10,351 bases of DNA, taken from contig JANLSO010000061.1 in the NCBI GenBank assembly GCA_031362405.1, forward strand, positions 1 to 10,351, written 5' to 3'. The translations under genes were made by a program, and so were the position numbers. Position 1 is the first letter of the stretch, and every line of letters starts with the position of its first letter. The notes beneath the pieces are model-generated. The model had not been told where the DNA came from and ran no database searches. It saw nothing but the letters and a program-made list of their open reading frames with translations. Below, one piece after another: positions 1 to 10,351 of the stretch. Source of the stretch: JANLSO01 sp031362405. GTDB taxonomy: Bacteria > Actinomycetota > Thermoleophilia > Miltoncostaeales > Miltoncostaeaceae.

Positions 1-688
1 CTCGACAATGAGATCTATCTCGTGGGCTCCGCTCGTCGTCCGAAGGTGGCCTACCGTGGCTTCTGCGACCTGGGAGTAGACCCGCAGCAAGGCGTGACAA
101 GTGATTCGAAAAGAGCCCCGACCTGGAGCCCATCACGAGGAACCGGGCTCGCCTTCTGGCGAAGATCGAGGAGGTTGTCGATGTCCGCCCCACGCAACCG
201 GGCGGCGAGGGCAGGGTCGGCCAGGTGGTGCTTCGGTGGGAATAGCGCCGTGCCCTCGCCACTTGTTCGGCGCGGCGAATGGTCTCGTACGTGGCCGTCG
301 CTGCCGCATACGCGGCCATCCAACGGCGAAGAGTCGTCGGAGCACGGACACGGTGCCCGACCTCTGTGAAATCGCGCTCCGCACGGCGCGCGAGGTACGC
401 GTCGAGCTGATTTCTCAGTGCCCTCCAGCCCAGATCACGAATTCCCGGCAGCCCAGACCGGACGATCTCCTCGACGTAGTCTGGGAGGCGGAGATCGGTA
501 CTCCCATCGATGCGGGGGCCACCACCTTCGAGGAGAGCTCGAAGGCTGACCGTGGGTGTCCGATGTCGCTTAGAAAGGGCCATCGGGCGCATCCGCAATG
601 CGCCGAGGCGCCCCGCGCCCGAATGGGCGGGCAACTCGATGGGGACTGCTGATCCGGTGAGGAGAAAACTCCCTGGAGCCGCGTATTT
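1..688 (-). pseudogene. Decayed DUF4143-family AAA ATPase (COG1373-like), 5'-truncated, frameshifted, continues past left edge
   Basis: Translating the minus strand in three successive frames gives one continuous match, by eye, to actinobacterial AAA_14/DUF4143 ATPases. Frame one (about 688 to 250) reads SFLLTGSA, then SLRALLEG, DYVEEIVRSGLPGIRDL, NQLDAYLARRAERDF and TLRRWMAAYAAATATYETI. Frame two (about 250 to 93) reads PPKHHLADPALAARL, then VPRDG and GALFESLVT. Frame three (about 90 to 1) reads LLRVYSQVAEATVGHLRTT followed by HEIDLIVE. The last shift, near 91-92, looks like loss of one base. Between YETI and KHHLADP roughly 30-40 residues usual for the family appear to be missing. An in-frame TAG at 689-691 and the malQ 3' end replace the N-terminal part that should carry the Walker A loop. 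The gene therefore cannot make a working ATPase. Intact relatives are proteins of unclear function, often discussed with toxin-antitoxin-like or mobile genes. The relic fills the otherwise gene-free left end. Family assignment is confident; the size of the internal loss is from memory of the family. Confidence 0.85.
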
Positions 689-729
689 CTAGTCTACGGC
701 TAGGCGCCCTTCTAGGCTACGGCTGGGCG
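684..729 (-). repeat. 23-bp tandem duplication spanning the malQ stop codon
   Basis: On the minus strand, unit A (729-707) holds the last codons of malQ and its TAG. Unit B (706-684) repeats it directly downstream. The first 20 positions match at 18, with cores AGCCGTAG and CTAGAA shared, and the last three positions differ. The copy ends where recognisable DUF4143 ATPase coding begins, so it coincides with the breakpoint of the relic. It looks like a duplication scar from end joining or slippage. No convincing stem plus T-run terminator is formed here. Confidence 0.75.
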
Positions 730-1923
730 GCGTTGGGACAGGGATGACGCAGCCTTCAAACGCTCCGCAAGGGCAAGGTCAAGCGCACCCTGGTCAAGCC
801 GCCACGTCCAGTTGCCATTCTCCGTGGCGGGGAGGTTCATCCGGGCGTCGGAACCCAACCCCAGGACGTCCTGAGCGGGGATGATCGCGGTCCGGGCGCG
901 CGATGAGAGCGCCAGCCGGATCAGCCGCCAGGACGGCTCCGGGTCGTCGACTCCCGCGGCGGCCATCTGCGCTTCGGCGCGGGCCTTCTCGCGCGGGGTC
1001 GCCTCCTCATCCCAGAAGGCGGCGATCGGGGCGTGGTCGTGGGTGCCGGTGTAGACGACGCTGTTCTCGACGTGGTTGATGAGCCAGTACGGACTCTTCG
1101 GATTGCTCGAAAACGCATACTGGAGGATCACGGTCCCCGGCAGGCCCAGGCCATCGCGCAAGCGCTTCACGCCGGGGGTGATCACACCCAGATCCTCGGC
1201 GATCAGGCCCAGGGGCCCGAGCTCGCGTTCGGCGGCGCGAAAGACCGCCGCACCGGGGCCGCGATGCCAGTGGCCGTTCATAGCGGTGGCGTCGCCCGCG
1301 GGGACATGCCACGCCGCCGTGAACCCTCGGAAGTGGTCGACGCGCACCACGTCGAACAGCTCGGCCATCCGACGGAAGCGTTCGATCCACCAGCGGTAGC
1401 CCGTGCGCCTCAGCGCCGGCCAGTCGTACACGGGGTTGCCCCAGTGCTGACCGGTCTCGCTGAAAGCGTCGGGCGGGCAACCCGCAACGGCCCCGGGTGC
1501 GAAAAGGCCAGGATGGGCCAGGTGGTCGGCACTCCCCGGGGCGACGAAGATCGGAAGGTCACCCACCAACCGCACCTCGCGCTCGCGAGCGTAGGTGCGC
1601 AGCGCCGTCCACTCGCGCTGGAAACGCACCTGGTCGGCGATCGCCCCCGGCCCTGCGAAATCGGCCCAGTCACGAGCCCAGAAAGCGTGCTCACGGATGA
1701 ACGACGCATATTCGGTGCCAGACACCGGTGATTCGGGGTTGGCGAGTAGGCCCGGCCAGCCGGCGAATGCGGAGCGCGCGGTATAGGGCGACCCGTGTAC
1801 GTCGGGCGGGCCGACCGGGAGCATCTGCCACCACGACTGGCCGGCCGCGGCGAGCCAGTCGATGAATGCGTGGGCCGCCGGGCCGAGGCGGCCGCCGGGG
1901 AGCGAGGTAACGTGCAGCAGCAC
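712..1923 (-). CDS. malQ: 4-alpha-glucanotransferase (amylomaltase, GH77), compact form
   Basis: Cytosolic GH77 enzyme that transfers alpha-1,4-glucan segments between maltodextrins and releases glucose (family knowledge). Visible in the 403 residues counted from GTG at 1923: the N-terminal LLHVTSLPG motif; GDLPIFVAPGSAD (about 121-133); SETGQHWGNPVYDW (155-168); nucleophile D196 in RVDHFRGF; acid/base E243 in AEDLGVITP; stabiliser D296 in YTGTHDH. The family motif there is normally THDN, so a His replaces the Asn. The protein is about 100 residues shorter than the usual ~500. After SAFAGWPGLL it passes quickly to the ASFIREHAFWARDW helix, and the usual stretch carrying the LPW..WP..LR segment is absent. 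The start is uncertain: conserved R-S-S-G lies upstream in the same frame, and the only visible upstream initiator is CTG at 1944, overlapping the glgB stop. It is last in the operon, 17 bases after glgB if GTG is used. The reading frame is intact, so it is probably functional; some other GH77 specificity is possible. Confidence 0.9.
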   Translation of the reverse strand: MLLHVTSLPGGRLGPAAHAFIDWLAAAGQSWWQMLPVGPPDVHGSPYTARSAFAGWPGLLANPESPVSGTEYASFIREHAFWARDWADFAGPGAIADQVRFQREWTALRTYAREREVRLVGDLPIFVAPGSADHLAHPGLFAPGAVAGCPPDAFSETGQHWGNPVYDWPALRRTGYRWWIERFRRMAELFDVVRVDHFRGFTAAWHVPAGDATAMNGHWHRGPGAAVFRAAERELGPLGLIAEDLGVITPGVKRLRDGLGLPGTVILQYAFSSNPKSPYWLINHVENSVVYTGTHDHAPIAAFWDEEATPREKARAEAQMAAAGVDDPEPSWRLIRLALSSRARTAIIPAQDVLGLGSDARMNLPATENGNWTWRLDQGALDLALAERLKAASSLSQRRPAVA

Positions 1924-1940
1924 GCCACTCGAGCGATGGG

Positions 1941-7218
<5,278 letters not shown>

Positions 7219-7222
<4 letters not shown>

Positions 7223-9219
7223 GCGGGCCCGGACGATACGGCGACGCCCTGCTCGACGCGAAAGACATGGGCGGGAAGGACGTCCGGGTTGAGCTGCACG
7301 AAGTTGCGCGGCCCCTCCCAGGCGTATCGCTCGCCGGCGAGCAGGTCATCGACGGTGAAGCGCCCTTCGACGCCGAGCTCGCCGAGCGATAGGCCCACCC
7401 AGCCACCCTGGATGTGGTGGGGGTCGAGGTTCACGACCACCAGCACGACGTTTGACCCGTCAGGGGAGCGTTTGCTGAAGCAGATGAGAAATTCGTTATC
7501 TGTTGGATGGAACACCAGCGACGTATTCGCCTGCAAGGAAGCATTTTCGCGACGGGCCCGATTGATACGGGTGATGAGGTCGCGCAGGCTGTCGGGGCGC
7601 TCCAGATCCCACTCGCGGAGCTGGTACTTCTCCGAATCCAGGTACTCCTCACTGCCGTTCTCGCGGGGACGGCCCTCGGCCAGCTCGAACGCCGGGCCGT
7701 AGATGCCGTAGTTCGACGACAGGGTCGCCGCCAGCACCACGCGCGCCGCAAACGCCGCCCGACCACCGGTCTGCAGGTGCTCGGGAAGGATGTCCGGCGT
7801 GTTCGGCCACGGGTTCGGCCGGAAGTACTCACGCTGGTCCGAACGGGTCAGCTCGGTGAAGTACTCGGTGAGTTCCCATTTTGTCGTGCGCCAGGTGAAG
7901 TACGTGTACGACTGGCTGAAGCCGATCTTGGCCAGGCGGTTCATCACCTTCGGCCGCGTGAACGCCTCCGAGAGAAACAGCACGTCGGGTGTGTCGCGAT
8001 GAACCTCGGCGATCAGCCACTCCCAGAAGGCGAAGGCCTTGGTATGGGGGTTGTCGACCCGGAACACCCGGACGCCCTGGCCGATCCAAAACTGAACGAC
8101 GTCGAACAGCGCCTTCCAGAGCGTCTTCCAGTCGGACGATTCGAAGTCGATGGGGTAGATGTCTTCGTACCGCTTGGGCGGGTTCTCGGCGAACTGGACG
8201 GTTCCATCGGGGCGGTGACGAAACCACTGAGGGTGCGCGACGACCCACGGGTGATCCGGCGCGCATTGCAGCGCGAGGTCCAGAGCGACGTCGATTCCGC
8301 GCGAGCGGGCCGCGCTTGCGAGCCGGGCGACATCGTCCACGCTGCCGAGCTCCGGATGCACCGCGTCGTGGCCGCCCTCCGCGGCGCCAATGGCCCACGG
8401 GCTTCCGAGATCACCGGGTCGAGCATCGACGGCGTTGTTCGGACCTTTGCGCTTCGTGCGGCCGATGGGGTGGATCGGCGGCAGGTAGAGGACGTCGAAG
8501 CCCATGCCGGCGACATGGTCGAGGTGCGCTTCGACGTCGGCAAGCGTGCCGTGGTGGTCGGGGCCGCCGAGCGACCGGGGAAACAGTTCGTACCAGGCGC
8601 TGAACCCGGCCCGCTCACGGTCGACCCAAAGGGGCAGGAAGGGCTCGACGACGGTGGCGTGGCTGCGGTCGGGGTAGCGTCCGACGAGAGCTGCGACGTC
8701 GACCTCGAAGACAGCAGCGGCCCGGTGCGCCGTGGCCTCGTCGGCCTCGAGCGCCGCTGCCAACGCCGTGAGGCGGCGCAGGTCGGTGCCCCGCGCACGG
8801 GTCGCCGCATCACGCACGATGTCGGCACCGACCCGCAGATCGAGCGCGATGTCGACACCGGCATCGAGCTTTCGCCCCAACCCCCGTCGCCAGGTTCCGA
8901 ACGCATCGATCCACCCGCACACGCTGTAGGCGTGAGTTCCCATCTCGCCGACCGAGAAGGTGCCCTGGTACCGGTCGTTGCCGAGCTCGATCATCGGAGC
9001 CTCGCGCCATGCCCGATCACGCGGCCCACGAAACAGGATGACCGCGGCGACCAGGTCGTGACCGTCGGCAAAAACATCGGCCTCGACCGTCACGGTGCCA
9101 CCCACGACCCGCTTGATCGCGAACTGACCGTCATCGACCCGCGGCCAGATCGACTCAACGACGACCCGCTGACGCCCATCGTTATGCGCGGGGATGGCGG
9201 GCCGGGGTGATCGTGCCAT
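7219..9219 (-). CDS. glgE: Alpha-1,4-glucan:maltose-1-phosphate maltosyltransferase (GH13_3)
   Basis: Extends alpha-1,4-glucans two glucose units at a time from alpha-maltose 1-phosphate, releasing phosphate. The 666-residue length is usual. The order is an N-terminal beta domain (about 18-130), a helical segment (about 130-200), the GH13 barrel from FSAWYELFPRS (206-216), and a C-terminal beta domain. Catalytic residues line up with the Streptomyces coelicolor enzyme (D394/E423/D480, from memory): D389 in RVFRVDNPHTK, E418 in FLSEAFTRP and D476 in PWPNTPDIL. Likely maltose-1-phosphate contacts are also kept: N346 and Y351 (ENPPKRYEDIYPID), N390, and K531-Y532 (DSEKYQL). These set GlgE apart from ordinary alpha-amylases. 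ATG at 9219 has AAGGTG five bases upstream. It is the first gene of the minus-strand operon and diverges from glgX across a repeat-rich 350-base gap. The stop overlaps the treS-pep2 ATG, so translation is probably coupled. Confidence 0.97.
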
Positions 9220-9224
9220 TGAGG

Positions 9225-9231
9225 CACCTTA
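9225..9231 (-). promoter_or_regulatory. glgE ribosome binding site, possibly doubling as a -10 box
   Basis: On the minus strand AAGGTG (9230-9225) sits five bases before the glgE ATG, a good Shine-Dalgarno match that supports this start. The same bases form TAAGGT (9231-9226), which fits TAnnnT six bases before the ATG. A leaderless transcript starting at the ATG is therefore an alternative reading. No clear -35 box is visible upstream. The ribosome-site reading is the more secure one. Confidence 0.5.
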
Positions 9232-9268
9232 TCCGTCGCCCCACCGGCCGCGTCAGAAGCCGCCGATC

Positions 9269-9490
9269 CAAAGAACGCCGCGCTCGGAACGCCGAACCAG
9301 AGAACGCGGTGGCCGGGATGTGACATGACACCCCCGACGAATGCCCAGGCTGGGGAACGAGGCCCGCGTGTCATGTCATCTCCCTGGCACGGGGCCCCAC
9401 GCAAAGAACGCAGCCCCGCACGCCATGCCATTCCCCCGGCCCTGGCACGAAGCCCCACGCAAAGAACGCGATCACATGGCCGTCGGGCGG
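9269..9490. repeat. Degenerate tandem array of a 51-58-bp unit in the glgE-glgX intergenic region
   Basis: The plus strand carries CAAAGAACGC at 9269-9278, 9402-9411 and 9460-9469, and CAGAGAACGC at 9298-9307. A weaker GAACG core lies at 9355-9359. The GAACG cores at 9302, 9355, 9406 and 9464 are 53, 51 and 58 bases apart, which marks four diverged units. The two right-hand units are closest: 9382-9411 and 9440-9469 match at 28 of 30 positions, differing only GG versus AA. Each unit also has a CATG-centred part (near 9320, 9370-9378 and 9420-9432). An extra AAGAACGC and a GGAACGCC precede the array. No credible protein is encoded. Most of the 350-base gap between glgE and glgX is this array. 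It could be regulatory DNA, a REP-like dispersed repeat, or decayed mobile-element sequence. Confidence 0.8.
9309..9390. repeat. Imperfect 23-bp inverted repeat with perfect 11-bp core, 36-base spacer
   Basis: The left arm is 9309-9331 and the right arm 9368-9390. The inner 11 bases are a perfect inverted pair: TGACATGACAC (9321-9331) with GTGTCATGTCA (9368-9378). Over the full 23 positions 19 match. Each core is itself a near-direct repeat of TGACA. The right arm lies within the tandem array, and a diverged version recurs at about 9420-9443. It could be a pair of sites for a dimeric regulator between divergent promoters, or a stem in a transcript. Which of these it is cannot be read from sequence alone. 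Confidence 0.75.
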
Positions 9491-9496
9491 GTCCGG

Positions 9497-9511
9497 TAGC
9501 GTGGCGGCTTA
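9497..9511 (+). promoter_or_regulatory. Candidate -10 box for the glgX transcript
   Basis: TAGCGT at 9497-9502 fits the actinobacterial TAnnnT -10 pattern. Eight bases downstream is an ATG (9511), the usual distance for a leaderless start. I see no good -35 hexamer at 16-18 bases upstream. It lies just past the last unit of the repeat array. Support is the hexamer and spacing only. Confidence 0.35.
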
Positions 9512-9573
9512 TGTTTTGCCCGCGCCCCGAATCGCCGGCTCCCGGCGACGCCTGCCGACAGGCCACTGCGTGA
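9511..9573 (+). CDS. Possible 20-residue leader ORF overlapping the glgX start
   Basis: ATG at 9511 opens a 20-codon frame, MFCPRPESPAPGDACRQATA, ending in TGA at 9571-9573. The stop overlaps the glgX GTG (9570-9572) as GTGA, the same arrangement seen at treS-pep2/glgB. The peptide has no recognisable domain. If expressed, possibly without a leader from the TAGCGT box, its translation would deliver ribosomes to the glgX start. It is Pro/Ala-rich with two Cys, which GC-rich noncoding DNA can also produce. The frame continues upstream to an ATG at 9325 through the repeat array, but that longer version looks like chance. Expression is unproven. Confidence 0.3.
   Translation: MFCPRPESPAPGDACRQATA
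9557..9562 (+). promoter_or_regulatory. Weak ribosome binding site for glgX
   Basis: GACAGG lies seven bases before the GTG at 9570. It is a partial match to the Shine-Dalgarno consensus. It supports the GTG as start, because no in-frame ATG or GTG with a better site is seen just upstream. Confidence 0.4.
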
Positions 9574-10351
9574 TCGTCTGGCCGGGCCGCCCCTTCCCGC
9601 TCGGGGCTTCCTGGGACGGTCACGGAACGAATTTCTCGCTCTTTTCCGAACACGGCGAGCGCGTCGAGCTGTGTCTGTTCGACGAACACGGTGGGGAGAT
9701 CCGGCTCGAGGTCACCGAGCAGACCGCCTTCAACTGGCACTGCTACGTCCCGAACGTCGGGCCCGGAACGCGCTACGCGTACCGCGTCCACGGCCCCTAC
9801 GATCCCGCGACCGGCCACCGGTTCAACGCGAACAAGCTGGTGATCGACCCGTACGCGAAGGCCATCGAAGGCTCGGTGCGCTGGAACGGGCCCCGCATTT
9901 TCCCGTACCTCCCCGCCGACGACCCCGATGCGCACCCCCAGCCCGACACCGTCGATGACGCCACCTCGATCCCGAAGTGCATCATCATCGACGCGGCCTT
10001 CGACTGGGAGGGCGACCGGCGTCCGGACACACCATGGCACGACACCCTGATCTATGAGATGCACGTCAAGGGCTTCACCAAGCGCTTTCCCGACCTTCCC
10101 GAGAACCTTCGCGGCACATATGCGGGCCTCGCGTCCGACGAGGCGATCACCTACCTGCGCGACCTCGGAGTGACGGCCGTCGAGCTGTTGCCCGTGCATC
10201 ACTACATCGACGAGCAGCACCTGATCGAGAAAGGCCTTCGCAACTACTGGGGCTACAGCTCGATCGGATTCTTCGCACCCGACGCCGGCTACAGCGCGAG
10301 CGGCCAGCGGGGCGACCAGGTACGCGAGTTCAAGGGGATGGTGAAGGCCCT
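9570..10351 (+). CDS. glgX: Glycogen debranching enzyme GlgX (CBM48, GH13_11), partial at right edge
   Basis: Isoamylase-type enzyme that hydrolyses alpha-1,6 branches of glycogen or limit dextrins in the cytosol. GTG at 9570 begins VIVWPGRPFPLGASWDGHGT, a classic GlgX N-terminus in which ...PLGA.WDG.GTNFSLFSE opens the CBM48 domain (about residues 8-100). This is followed by YAYRVHGPYDP, GHRFNANKLVIDPYAKA, the barrel strand DTLIYEMHVKGFT and VTAVELLPVHHYID, then NYWGYSSIGFFAPDAGY. The window ends after 260 complete codons, before the catalytic residues, so activity cannot be judged; whole family members are about 650-720 residues. It is transcribed away from the glgE operon, from the shared intergenic region, which suggests synthesis and debranching are controlled from one locus but on separate transcripts. 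TreX-type debranching enzymes are the close alternative. Confidence 0.94.
   Translation, partial: MIVWPGRPFPLGASWDGHGTNFSLFSEHGERVELCLFDEHGGEIRLEVTEQTAFNWHCYVPNVGPGTRYAYRVHGPYDPATGHRFNANKLVIDPYAKAIEGSVRWNGPRIFPYLPADDPDAHPQPDTVDDATSIPKCIIIDAAFDWEGDRRPDTPWHDTLIYEMHVKGFTKRFPDLPENLRGTYAGLASDEAITYLRDLGVTAVELLPVHHYIDEQHLIEKGLRNYWGYSSIGFFAPDAGYSASGQRGDQVREFKGMVKA

Noticed and set aside
101..652. 183-codon plus-strand frame at the left end
   Set aside because: The opposite strand spells a DUF4143 ATPase across the same bases, so this is its shadow.
661..706. Possible rho-independent terminator after malQ
   Set aside because: Only short stems (CTC/GAG, or AGCCG with CGGCT at a bulge) are possible, and the T-run is part of the relic's SFLLTG coding, so it is not convincing.
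712..1923. MalQ as a pseudogene because of its short length
   Set aside because: The frame is uninterrupted, all three catalytic acids and flanking motifs are intact, and the missing part is a discrete internal segment, not a truncation.
7507..9210. 567-codon open frame on the plus strand antisense to glgE
   Set aside because: It mirrors glgE codon by codon in GC-rich DNA, has no recognisable domain, and glgE motifs are complete on the other strand.
9269..9490. CRISPR array
   Set aside because: Units are diverged along their whole length with no constant repeat separated by unique spacers, and there are no cas genes nearby.
9325..9573. 82-codon plus-strand frame through the repeat array
   Set aside because: Most of it is a translation of the tandem repeats; only the last 20 codons from 9511 have a plausible promoter and overlap, and those are listed separately.
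9090..10220. 376-codon minus-strand frame spanning the intergenic region and antisense to glgX
   Set aside because: It runs through the repeat array and overlaps two well-supported genes (glgE start and glgX); the sequence resembles no protein I know.

Overview
The window is GC-rich DNA, probably from an actinobacterium. A complete GlgE-type alpha-glucan pathway, GTG starts, ATGA/GTGA gene overlaps and an actinobacterial-looking DUF4143 ATPase relic all fit this. Acidimicrobiia-like lineages are a guess I cannot confirm without a search. Apart from the left end, the window is one carbohydrate-metabolism locus.

Layout: (1) 1-688, minus strand: a decayed DUF4143/AAA ATPase gene, 5'-truncated and frameshifted, running off the left edge. 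(2) 684-729: a 23-bp tandem duplication that includes the malQ stop codon and marks the join to the relic. (3) 712-9219, minus strand, transcribed glgE -> treS-pep2 -> glgB -> malQ: four tightly packed genes. The first two junctions are 4-base overlaps (ATGA, GTGA), and the third is a gap of at most 17 bases that may itself be an overlap. (4) 9220-9569: a divergent control region with a degenerate tandem array of a 51-58-bp unit, an imperfect 23-bp inverted repeat and candidate promoter elements on both sides. (5) 9511-9573, plus strand: a possible 20-codon leader ORF whose stop overlaps the next start. (6) 9570-10351, plus strand: the first 260 codons of glgX, cut by the right edge.

How the genes work together (family knowledge plus inference): TreS interconverts trehalose and maltose. 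The fused maltokinase (Pep2) traps maltose as maltose 1-phosphate. GlgE adds maltosyl units to a growing alpha-1,4-glucan, and GlgB adds alpha-1,6 branches. GlgX (debranching) and MalQ (4-alpha-glucanotransferase) remodel or recycle the glucan and short maltodextrins. GlgA, GlgC, GlgM and GlgP are not in the window.

I see no wholly unknown system. The points most worth a second look are the intergenic repeat array, the unusually compact MalQ with an altered active-site motif, the candidate leader ORF before glgX, and the ATPase relic abutting the operon.
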